Assembly (NCBI GenBank): GCA_016762995.1
Contig: JAESUT010000083.1
Coordinates: forward strand, 1,145 to 13,981
Length of the DNA stretch: 12,837 nucleotides
Reading direction: 5' to 3'
From: Gammaproteobacteria bacterium
Lineage (GTDB): Bacteria; Pseudomonadota; Gammaproteobacteria; Pseudomonadales; Pseudohongiellaceae
The position numbers were made by a program, and so were the translations under genes. Under the pieces are notes generated by a model, which did no database searches, was not told the origin of the DNA, and worked only from the letters and a program-made list of their open reading frames with translations. Below, piece by piece: positions 6,227-12,837 of the stretch; position 1 is the first letter of the stretch, and every line of letters begins with the position of its first letter.

Positions 6227-7714
6227 ATGAAGTATTCAATCAAGGCCGGTGCCACAGATAAGATTAATTCCGATTGCATCGCGGTCGTCGTTTGGAGTAA
6301 AGGAAACCTAAGTGAGGAAGCGCAACTCGCCGATACAGTGAGCCACAAAGGCATTAGCAAGATCGTCCGCTCAGAAGACTTCACAGGCACGCTGGGACAG
6401 ACACAGATGGTGTATAACCCTATTGGCCTAAAAAGCAGACGTCTGCTTTTGCTTGGAGGCGGTGAGAGCAAAAAATTGGATGCGAAGAGCGCCGCTAAAA
6501 TGCTCGCAGCCGGCCTCAAGGCTGTATTTGCATCGAACGCTTCTAGCGTCCACTTCGCTATAGCCAGCCTAAACGTGAAAGACCAGAGCGCCGCATGGAT
6601 CTGTCAGCGTCTCGCTCAGGAAGCCGAAACAGCGAGTTATAGATACAACGAAACCAAGAGTAAGAAAAGCAAGGCTGTCAGCGCGAAGCTGATTAGCGTC
6701 TCAGCCAGCAAGGGTTCACGCAGGAAGTCATTAGAGGAAGCTCTCAAATCTGGCAGCGCTATTGGCAGCGGCATCAATCGTGCACGCCACCTTGGCAATC
6801 TACCCGGCAATATCTGCACGCCAAGCTATCTAGCCGACGAAGCCATCTCAATAGGCAACAAGCATAGCTCCATGAAGGTAAAAATTCTCGGCGAGAAGCA
6901 GATGCGTCGGCTGAAAATGGGCTCACTGCTTTCCGTCTCCGCCGGATCGGCTGAGGAAGCAAAGCTGATTGTGATGGAATACAAGGGAGCCAAAGCGGAT
7001 AGCAAACCCCATGTGCTGGTTGGCAAGGGAGTTACTTTCGACACCGGCGGCATCAGCCTGAAAGGCGGCGCTGCGATGGATGAGATGAAATTCGATATGT
7101 GTGGGGCGGCGAGCGTCATTGGCGCCATGGCGACCGTTGCTCAGCTGAAGTTACCCATCAATATCGTCGGCCTGGTTGGCGCTGTGGAGAACATGCCTAG
7201 CAGCACCGCAACCAAGCCCGGCGACATCGTAACGAGCATGGCCGGCATGACTATTGAAGTGCTCAATACCGACGCCGAAGGTCGCTTAGTGTTGTGTGAT
7301 GTACTTACCTACGCAGAACGCTACAAGCCGCGCAGTGTTATCGATGTTGCGACACTAACTGGAGCTGCGGTAGCGACATTTGGATCAACCGTTAGCGCCC
7401 TACTCAGTAACGATGACACACTAGCTGAAGCCCTGATCGCTTCTGGAAAGAGCAGCCTCGACCGCGTCTGGCCACTGCCACTTTGGGAGGAATACCAGAG
7501 CCTGCTAAACAGCAATTTTGCTGATATTGCCAATATTGGTGGCCCTCGGGCTGGAACCATTACTGCCGCATGCTTTCTCTCTAGATTCGCGGAGAAATTT
7601 AAATGGGCGCATCTGGATATAGCTGGCAGTGCCTGGCACTCCGGCGCACAGAAGGGCGCCACCGGACGCCCTGTCGCACTTTTGGTTGAATATCTGCGCC
7701 AACAAAAAGCCTAA
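6227..7714 (+). CDS. pepA: Leucyl aminopeptidase PepA (cytosol aminopeptidase, M17)
   Basis: This 495-residue M17 metallopeptidase removes N-terminal amino acids, preferring leucine, in the cytoplasm as a hexamer with two metal ions per active site. The N-terminal macrodomain-like region spans about residues 1-165 and the catalytic domain about 190-495. All expected ligands and catalytic residues are present: K267 and D272 in GKGVTFDTGG, K279 in ISLKGG, D290 in MKFDMCGAA, and D349, E351 and R353 in the signature NTDAEGRLVL. In E. coli PepA also binds DNA in Xer recombination and carAB control; whether this one does cannot be told here. The N-terminal domain is rich in serine and lysine (for example TKSKKSKAVSAK near residues 143-154), a possible lineage trait. 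It is divergent from the thioesterase/lptF group and followed 19 bases later by holC. Confidence 0.98.
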   Translation: MKYSIKAGATDKINSDCIAVVVWSKGNLSEEAQLADTVSHKGISKIVRSEDFTGTLGQTQMVYNPIGLKSRRLLLLGGGESKKLDAKSAAKMLAAGLKAVFASNASSVHFAIASLNVKDQSAAWICQRLAQEAETASYRYNETKSKKSKAVSAKLISVSASKGSRRKSLEEALKSGSAIGSGINRARHLGNLPGNICTPSYLADEAISIGNKHSSMKVKILGEKQMRRLKMGSLLSVSAGSAEEAKLIVMEYKGAKADSKPHVLVGKGVTFDTGGISLKGGAAMDEMKFDMCGAASVIGAMATVAQLKLPINIVGLVGAVENMPSSTATKPGDIVTSMAGMTIEVLNTDAEGRLVLCDVLTYAERYKPRSVIDVATLTGAAVATFGSTVSALLSNDDTLAEALIASGKSSLDRVWPLPLWEEYQSLLNSNFADIANIGGPRAGTITAACFLSRFAEKFKWAHLDIAGSAWHSGAQKGATGRPVALLVEYLRQQKA

Positions 7715-7733
7715 CTAAAAGAGCCTAGAAACC

Positions 7734-8159
7734 GTGACTCAAGTTAATTTCTACACTCTCCAAAGCAGCGAGGCGCAATCTCGACTACTGTTTGTATGCA
7801 GGCTAACGGAAAAAGCTTACTCACTCGGGCATCGTATTCATATTCAGACGGAATCTGACCAACAATCGAAGCTGCTAGACGACCTGCTCTGGCAGTATGC
7901 ATCCACCAGCTTCATCCCCCACAGATTATTAGACAGTAGCGACGACTGCCGCGACCCTGTTTCTGTGGGCACTAGCTTGGCAGGCAGCAAACATGCCGAT
8001 GTATTGATTAATCTTGGCAAGCAAGCCAGTCAGGCGGCAGATCAGTTCAGTCGCATAAATGAAGTCATTAGTGCCGATTCCGCGAGCCTAGAGCAGGGGA
8101 GAAATAGGTACCGGGACTACAAAAGGAAAAATTACCAAATCGAAACCTTCAAGCTCTAA
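7734..8159 (+). CDS. holC: DNA polymerase III subunit chi
   Basis: Chi, together with psi, links the clamp loader to single-strand binding protein during replication. The 141-residue protein starts at GTG (7734) with MTQVNFYTLQ, matching the E. coli start MKNATFYLLD. It shares the family core: YSLGHRIHIQTES, LDDLLWQYASTSFIPHRLL (about residues 48-66), DVLINLG, FSRINEVI, and a C-terminal RNRYRDYKRKNYQIETF corresponding to E. coli RERYKAYRVAGFNLNT. The pepA-holC-valS order is the standard gammaproteobacterial arrangement and strengthens the call. No strong ribosome site is visible, so translation may depend on coupling to pepA, 19 bases upstream. The last four codons and stop form the first unit of a 15-bp tandem repeat that continues past the gene. 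holD, for psi, is not in the window. Confidence 0.94.
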   Translation: MTQVNFYTLQSSEAQSRLLFVCRLTEKAYSLGHRIHIQTESDQQSKLLDDLLWQYASTSFIPHRLLDSSDDCRDPVSVGTSLAGSKHADVLINLGKQASQAADQFSRINEVISADSASLEQGRNRYRDYKRKNYQIETFKL

Positions 8160-8219
8160 ACCTTCAAGCTCTGAACCTTCAAACTCTGAAATCTCAAACT
8201 CTGAATTTTCAATGGATCA
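8145..8219 (+). repeat. 15-bp tandem repeat, about five units, spanning and repeating the holC stop
   Basis: Units read ACCTTCAAGCTCTAA (8145-8159), ACCTTCAAGCTCTGA (8160-8174), ACCTTCAAACTCTGA (8175-8189), AATCTCAAACTCTGA (8190-8204) and a badly diverged ATTTTCAATGGATCA (8205-8219). The first unit is the end of holC: Thr-Phe-Lys-Leu-stop. Since the unit is 15 bases, every good copy repeats these four codons and a stop in the same frame, giving four in-frame stops in a row (TAA, TGA, TGA, TGA). Divergence rises with distance from holC, as expected if copies arose by outward duplication or if downstream copies are older. The repeats occupy half of the holC-valS gap. Confidence 0.93.
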
Positions 8220-8224
8220 CAGAA

Positions 8225-8300
8225 TGCCGCTTAATCCGGCAAAGCCCTATCTGATCATGTATAATTGCGCCTTTTTTAAGCATGGCAAACACTCATCAGT
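8225..8300 (+). promoter_or_regulatory. valS upstream region with TATAAT -10 element
   Basis: A consensus TATAAT lies at 8260-8265, about 35 bases before the valS ATG, with no convincing -35 at the expected distance. Upstream is a small stem, TGCCG (8225-8229) with CGGCA (8237-8241) and a seven-base loop; it has no following T-run, so it is not a clear terminator. No ribosome site precedes the valS ATG. An ATG at 8282 opens an out-of-frame 21-codon reading frame (8282-8347) that overlaps the valS start. The promoter call rests only on the -10 match. Confidence 0.45.
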
Positions 8301-11075
8301 ATGGACAAAACCTACCAACCAAAACAGCTAGAAAGTCAGTGGTATAAGACCTGGGAAGAGCGTGGCTATTTCGCGCCTCAAGACGATGGCGAGCCTTATT
8401 GCATTGTCATCCCACCCCCTAACGTCACTGGCCGACTCCACATGGGTCATGGCTTCCAAAATGCGATAATGGATGCACTCATCCGCTATCACCGCATGCT
8501 TGGTCGCTCTGCGCTTTGGCAGGTTGGTACCGATCATGCGGGCATTGCAACGCAAATGGTTGTGGAGCGAAAGCTAAACGCAGCTGGATCATCGCGTCAG
8601 GAAATTGGCCGCGAGCAATTCGTGAAGAAAATATGGGATTGGAAAGAGGAGTCTGGCGGCATAATCACCGAGCAGATTCGTCGCCTTGGGTCCTCCCTAG
8701 ATTGGACCCGAGAACGCTTCACCATGGACGAGAAACTGTCCGCTGTGGTTGAAAAAGTTTTCATCGAACTCTATGAAGAAGGTTTGATATATCGAGGTAA
8801 CCGCCTCGTTAACTGGGACCCGCAACTGCTCACCGCCGTTTCCGACTTAGAAGTAATCTCCGAGGAAGAAAATGGCTCGCTGTGGCATTTCCGCTACCCG
8901 CTAGCGGACGATACTGGCCGCCATGTAGTTATTGCAACAACCAGGCCAGAAACTCTACTGGGCGATAGCGCGATTGCCGTCAATCCAAATGATGAACGTT
9001 ATAAAGATTTAGTCGGGAAGTTTGTTGAGCTGCCACTTTGCAACCGACAGATACCGATAATCGCCGATGACTATGCCGACCCCGAATTTGGAACGGGCTG
9101 CGTAAAGATTACGCCAGCACATGATTTCAACGACTACGAAGTGGGCAAGCGTAATGATTTAGAGATCATCAACATACTCACTGACAAGGCCTGCATAAAC
9201 CAGAATGCACCAGCGGCATATCAAGGCCTGGATCGATTCGAAGCACGCAAGAAAATTGTAGAAGACATGGAGGCACTGGGGCTCGTCGAAAAGATCGAGC
9301 CACATAAACTAAAAGTGCCTAGAGGCGACCGCAGCGGCGTAATCATCGAGCCCTATCTAACTAGTCAATGGTATGTCGCCGTACAATCATTAGCCGACCC
9401 CGCAATCAAAGCTGTCGAGAATGGCGACATAGAATTTGTGCCCAAGAACTGGGAAAACACTTACTTCGCCTGGATGCGGAACATTCAAGATTGGTGCATC
9501 AGTCGACAACTCTGGTGGGGACATCGCATCCCAGCTTGGTATGACGAAGATGGAAAGGTCTACGTTGGCAAGACTGAAGCGGAGATCAGAGAGAAACACA
9601 ATTTAGGTACCAATGTTTCTCTGCGTCAGGATGAAGATGTCTTAGATACTTGGTTTTCTTCAGCGCTATGGACATTCTCGACACTGGGCTGGCCAGATGA
9701 GCGTGAATTCTTCGACCGTTTTCATCCTACTGACGTTCTCGTGACCGGCTTCGACATCATATTTTTCTGGGTCGCCCGCATGATCATGATGACTCTAAAA
9801 TTTACCGGTGAGATCCCCTTTAAGAAGGTGTACATCACAGGACTGGTCAAAGATGAGCAGGGACAGAAGATGTCCAAGTCCAAGGGAAACATTCTCGATC
9901 CAATTGACATTATCGACGGCATTCAACTTGATGAGTTGGTGGAAAAGCGAACGGCAGACATGATGCAGCCACAGCTGAAAGCAAAGATCGAAAAGCAAAC
10001 CCGTGACGCATTTCCTGACGGCATTGCAGGCTACGGCACCGATGCTCTGCGATTCACTTTCTATTCCCTGGCGACAACGGGCCGTGACATTAAATTCGAC
10101 CTAGGTCGAACCGAAGGCTACCGAAATTTCTGCAACAAAGTTTGGAATGCTGCCCGCTATGTGCTCATGAACTGCGAGGGAAAGACAGTTGTAGATGGCT
10201 CCAACATATCGCCTAAGCACCTATCGATTGCCGACAAATGGATCAGTAGCCGCTTCGAACAGACTGCATCTAGCATCGAAGATGCTATGGAGAACTACCG
10301 ATTCGACCTTGCCGCTCAATCTTTGCAGGAATTTATCTGGAATGAATACTGCGACTGGTATGTCGAACTTTCTAAACCAGTGCTGTGGGATGAGGAGAAC
10401 AACCCGAAAGAGGCTGAGGCGACGCGCTGGATGCTATTGAACATCATGGAGAAGAGTCTTAGATTATTGCATCCCTTCATGCCGTACATCACAGAAGAAA
10501 TTTGGCAGCGAATTGCCCCCCTGTTAAACATCCAGGGCGAGAGCATCATGTTGCAGCCCTATCCACAGCCTGATGAGGCGAATGTCGATCAGAACGCCGA
10601 GCAGAGCATAGAGTGGATCAAAGGCATCATTGTCGCCATTCGAAATATCCGTGGAGAGATGGACATCTCACCTGCCAAGGCCATTCCAGTTTTTCTTAAC
10701 AAGGGAACAGAAAGCGACCGAGCAAAGCTCGAAGAATACCGTCCCTATCTCGAGAAACTTGCAAAACTAGAAAGCATCCAATGGCTCAAACCCAACGAGG
10801 AAGTACCAGCTGCAGCCACTCAACTGTATGGCGATATCGAAATCCTCGTGCCAATGGCTGGCCTTATCGATGTTGGCGCAGAGCGCGCTCGCTTAGAGAA
10901 AGAAATAGCGAAGCTAGAAACTGGCATGAAGGTCGTATCTGGAAAGCTGAACAACAAGAAGTTTATGGACAATGCACCGGAAGCTGTTGTCACCAAGGAA
11001 CGTGGAAAAGCGGAACAGATGTCATCCGCATTAATGGCGTTGCAGGAAAAGCTTGAAGAGCTGTTAAAAATGTAA
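8301..11075 (+). CDS. valS: Valine--tRNA ligase
   Basis: ValS charges tRNA-Val with valine in the cytoplasm and clears mischarged threonine. The 924-residue class I synthetase is slightly shorter than the 951 of E. coli. The HIGH-type motif is H47-M-G-H50 in [13 protein letters not shown]. The CP1 editing domain follows, with [16 protein letters not shown] (about residues 212-227) and [19 protein letters not shown] (about 265-283). [20 protein letters not shown] and [12 protein letters not shown] are the catalytic-core blocks. The KMSKS loop is K523-M-S-K-S527. The insert [20 protein letters not shown] just after it is typical of gammaproteobacterial ValS. The anticodon-binding domain spans about 650-800, and residues about 860-924 form the C-terminal coiled coil of charged heptads that contacts the tRNA. 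The gene is convergent with ispH, with a 26-base gap and no obvious terminator. Confidence 0.99.
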   Translation: MDKTYQPKQLESQWYKTWEERGYFAPQDDGEPYCIVIPPPNVTGRLHMGHGFQNAIMDALIRYHRMLGRSALWQVGTDHAGIATQMVVERKLNAAGSSRQEIGREQFVKKIWDWKEESGGIITEQIRRLGSSLDWTRERFTMDEKLSAVVEKVFIELYEEGLIYRGNRLVNWDPQLLTAVSDLEVISEEENGSLWHFRYPLADDTGRHVVIATTRPETLLGDSAIAVNPNDERYKDLVGKFVELPLCNRQIPIIADDYADPEFGTGCVKITPAHDFNDYEVGKRNDLEIINILTDKACINQNAPAAYQGLDRFEARKKIVEDMEALGLVEKIEPHKLKVPRGDRSGVIIEPYLTSQWYVAVQSLADPAIKAVENGDIEFVPKNWENTYFAWMRNIQDWCISRQLWWGHRIPAWYDEDGKVYVGKTEAEIREKHNLGTNVSLRQDEDVLDTWFSSALWTFSTLGWPDEREFFDRFHPTDVLVTGFDIIFFWVARMIMMTLKFTGEIPFKKVYITGLVKDEQGQKMSKSKGNILDPIDIIDGIQLDELVEKRTADMMQPQLKAKIEKQTRDAFPDGIAGYGTDALRFTFYSLATTGRDIKFDLGRTEGYRNFCNKVWNAARYVLMNCEGKTVVDGSNISPKHLSIADKWISSRFEQTASSIEDAMENYRFDLAAQSLQEFIWNEYCDWYVELSKPVLWDEENNPKEAEATRWMLLNIMEKSLRLLHPFMPYITEEIWQRIAPLLNIQGESIMLQPYPQPDEANVDQNAEQSIEWIKGIIVAIRNIRGEMDISPAKAIPVFLNKGTESDRAKLEEYRPYLEKLAKLESIQWLKPNEEVPAAATQLYGDIEILVPMAGLIDVGAERARLEKEIAKLETGMKVVSGKLNNKKFMDNAPEAVVTKERGKAEQMSSALMALQEKLEELLKM

Positions 11076-11101
11076 GACTGGGTTTATGTGGGAAAGCTGA
11101 T

Positions 11102-12091
11102 TCAGCCGCGCAGATCGCGAGGCATACTGAAGACGATATTCTCCTCAACTCCCTCTAACTCTTCTGGCTCTTGGTGACAGATTTCTCGTAGCCGCTCTAC
11201 CACCTGCTGCACCAAAACTTCCGGGGCTGAAGCTCCAGCGGTAATGCCAAACTTCGACTTCCCATCGAACCATTTTGGGTCGATGTCCTCGACACTATCG
11301 ATGAGATAAGATTCGCAGTTCAGTCTCTCCGCCAATTCCTTTAATCGATTTGAATTCGAGCTATTCGGCGAACCCACCACAAGCAGCAGTTCGCACTCTA
11401 GGGCCAGCTGCTTAACTGCGTCTTGTCTGTTCTGTGTCGCATAGCAAATATCTTTCTTACGCGGTCCTTTGATCGATGGAAATCTCTCTCTTAGCGCATC
11501 GATCACCTTGGAAGTGTCATCCATAGACAGTGTAGTTTGAGTTACATAACTCAAATTTTCTGAATTATTCACTTTAAGATTCTTTGCATCATCCACGGAC
11601 TCTACCAAGTAGATTTGTCCTCCAGCAGAGTCATCGTATTGACCCATAGTGCCTTCAACTTCCGGATGGAATTGATGACCGATCAACACGCACTCCCCAC
11701 CTTCCTGACTAAACTTCGCCACTTCAAGGTGCACCTTAGTCACTAGTGGGCAGGTAGCATCGAACACCTTATATCCCTTGTTACGCGCCTCTTCTTTTAC
11801 GGCTAGCGACACGCCGTGAGCACTAAAAATAACGATTGACGATCGGCCATGCTCATCTTTAAGAGGAATATCTGCCAGCTCATCAACGAAAATTGCTCCG
11901 CGCTTTCGCAGCGTGTCCACAACAAATTTATTGTGAACCACTTCGTGACGGACATAGATTGGTGCACCAAAAATATCCAATGCTCGATTTACAATGTCTA
12001 TTGCACGGTCCACACCCGCACAAAACCCCCTAGGATTAGCTAAGCGTATGGATGTTGCAGTCGATGCATTATTTTCAAGCTGCCTATTCAC
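11102..12091 (-). CDS. ispH: 4-hydroxy-3-methylbut-2-enyl diphosphate reductase IspH
   Basis: IspH is the last enzyme of the methylerythritol phosphate pathway, reducing HMBPP to isopentenyl and dimethylallyl diphosphate with an iron-sulfur cluster. The three cluster cysteines are C24 ([12 protein letters not shown]), C114 ([11 protein letters not shown]) and C216 ([10 protein letters not shown]). [11 protein letters not shown] and SAHGV are substrate-binding blocks, [10 protein letters not shown] is the conserved Ser/Asn stretch, and [10 protein letters not shown] lies near the end. Catalytic Glu is E144 in [11 protein letters not shown]; the residue usually Gly just before this His is Phe (F141). 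Compared with E. coli the protein has about 12 extra N-terminal residues and a six-residue insertion around 78-83. The start is GTG at 12091, with GAGG five bases upstream. It is the distal gene of the ileS-fkpB-ispH group, 31 bases after fkpB. Confidence 0.98.
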   Translation of the reverse strand: MNRQLENNASTATSIRLANPRGFCAGVDRAIDIVNRALDIFGAPIYVRHEVVHNKFVVDTLRKRGAIFVDELADIPLKDEHGRSSIVIFSAHGVSLAVKEEARNKGYKVFDATCPLVTKVHLEVAKFSQEGGECVLIGHQFHPEVEGTMGQYDDSAGGQIYLVESVDDAKNLKVNNSENLSYVTQTTLSMDDTSKVIDALRERFPSIKGPRKKDICYATQNRQDAVKQLALECELLLVVGSPNSSNSNRLKELAERLNCESYLIDSVEDIDPKWFDGKSKFGITAGASAPEVLVQQVVERLREICHQEPEELEGVEENIVFSMPRDLRG

Positions 12092-12122
12092 TGTGGCCTC
12101 GAACTCAGAATATTAAAAACAT

Positions 12123-12614
12123 CTATACTTTTATTTCTACAGCTTCCACGTCGGCATCGATTACTGAATTAATCCGCGCCTTGAAAACTATATCCTTGCC
12201 TGCAAGTGGATGATTAAAATCAACCACCACCATGAATTCTGTTAATTCTGTGATAACACCGGGAAGATCAAACCCACCAGCATCCTTAAACGAAACAACA
12301 GCGCCCACTTCGGTAGGTATCAAATCATCTTCCAGTAAACTCTGGAACTTGGCAATGGGAAAGCGGTGTTTGTTTGCAGGGTTAATTTCCCCGAAGGCCT
12401 GCTCGAAGCCTAACGTAGACTCGATTTCGTCTCCCGAGATTAAGCCAAGCAATTCCTGCTCGAAGCCGGGCAGCATGCTGCCATCACCCAAGCGAAAGCT
12501 TGCAGGTGACTGCTCGAAATTACTGTCGATTAGCTCGCCCGTGGTGAGCGCGAGAGAAAAGTGCAGGCTGACGAGTGAGCCTGTCGCTATACTTTGTGTT
12601 GCTTCAAGAGTCAT
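12123..12614 (-). CDS. fkpB: FKBP-type peptidyl-prolyl cis-trans isomerase FkpB (SlpA)
   Basis: This 163-residue cytoplasmic prolyl isomerase and chaperone of the SlpA/FkpB type matches family length. The N-terminal FKBP half includes VSLHFSLALTTGELIDSNF (about residues 15-33) and FRLGDGSMLPGFEQELLGL (about 40-58). An insert-in-flap domain covers about 70-125, with FGEINPANKHRFPIAKF and the variant GAVVSFKDAGG. The final strands VVVDFNHPLAGKDIVFKARI are the family's most conserved ending. The ATG at 12614 lies 42 bases after the ileS stop. In E. coli lspA lies between these two genes but is absent here, while fkpB-ispH adjacency is kept. The ribosome site is weak (GGAT), so expression may depend on ileS readthrough. 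Confidence 0.96.
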   Translation of the reverse strand: MTLEATQSIATGSLVSLHFSLALTTGELIDSNFEQSPASFRLGDGSMLPGFEQELLGLISGDEIESTLGFEQAFGEINPANKHRFPIAKFQSLLEDDLIPTEVGAVVSFKDAGGFDLPGVITELTEFMVVVDFNHPLAGKDIVFKARINSVIDADVEAVEIKV

Positions 12615-12656
12615 TGCTTGATCCGAATCAAAATAATCAGCGGAACCGGAGCTTCC

Positions 12657-12837
12657 CTAAACGAAATCGCGATGCTCGCCCTCTCCATCGACATTAACGA
12701 CGCAGCGTTGGCAGAGCGTCGGGTGATCATCACTCTGACCTATGTCCTCGGTATGGTGCCAGCAGCGCTCACACTTTTCATGCAATGAGGCCGAAACTAC
12801 TAACTTCACATTATCTAGATCGGTAGAGCTTGAGTCA
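12657..12837 (-). CDS. ileS: Isoleucine--tRNA ligase, C-terminal end (partial)
   Basis: The last 59 codons are present, read on the minus strand from 12836 down to the TAG stop (12657-12659). The sequence contains the C-terminal zinc finger of bacterial IleS: HEKCERCWHHTEDIG with a C-x2-C pair, then LCQRCVVNVDGEGEHRDF with the second C-x2-C pair. E. coli IleS ends in an equivalent block (KCERCWHY ... LCGRCVSNLFGEGE), and this zinc site is needed for aminoacylation there. Residues before it (LDNVKLVVSASLHE) fit the preceding linker. The rest of the gene, with the HIGH and KMSKS motifs, lies beyond the right edge. It heads the minus-strand group ileS-fkpB-ispH. The short open frame on the opposite strand here is a shadow. 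Confidence 0.95.
   Translation of the reverse strand, partial: DSSSTDLDNVKLVVSASLHEKCERCWHHTEDIGQSDDHPTLCQRCVVNVDGEGEHRDFV

Noticed and set aside
12232..12621. 129-codon open frame on the plus strand
   Set aside because: Antisense to fkpB, a confident gene; low-complexity Ser/Pro-rich translation typical of a shadow.
12594..12788. 64-codon plus-strand frame at the right end
   Set aside because: The minus strand here encodes the IleS zinc finger with two C-x2-C pairs, which explains the open frame.

Overview
The window is an ordinary-looking stretch of a gammaproteobacterial chromosome with roughly balanced base composition, packed with housekeeping genes. The lptF/lptG, pepA, holC, valS cluster and the ileS, fkpB, ispH order are characteristic of Gammaproteobacteria. 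The split three-subunit transhydrogenase (pntAA, pntAB, pntB) and the free-living style gene set fit a marine or other aquatic lineage, but I cannot name the genus from the sequence alone. There is no tRNA, rRNA, CRISPR array, phage or insertion sequence.

Layout from left to right. Positions 1-1799 (+) hold the end of pntAA, then pntAB and pntB, tightly coupled: a 4-base ATGA overlap, then zero spacing. They encode the membrane-bound proton-translocating NAD(P)+ transhydrogenase. An RDD-family membrane protein follows on the same strand (1822-2319). Convergent to it, on the minus strand, is a two-gene unit of a DUF1330 protein and a GFA-type zinc protein (3140-2402). Next, also on the minus strand, are lptG and lptF, the two permease subunits of the lipopolysaccharide export ABC transporter, and upstream of them a hotdog-fold acyl-CoA thioesterase (6000-5557). 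A 226-base divergent control region (6001-6226) separates the minus-strand group from pepA, holC and valS on the plus strand (6227-11075). These encode leucyl aminopeptidase, the DNA polymerase III chi subunit and valyl-tRNA synthetase. The right end, on the minus strand, carries the C-terminus of ileS, then fkpB and ispH.

The genes serve energy and redox balance (pnt), outer-membrane biogenesis (lptFG), protein synthesis and turnover (valS, ileS, pepA, fkpB), replication (holC) and isoprenoid synthesis (ispH).

I did not find a new multi-gene system. The points most worth a second look are small-scale. Two unrelated genes (the RDD gene and holC) end in short tandem repeats whose first unit contains the stop codon. 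A perfect 11-bp inverted repeat runs into the TTG start codon of lptF. lspA is missing from its usual place between ileS and fkpB. The tetranucleotide CTAG, usually rare in this class, is common throughout.
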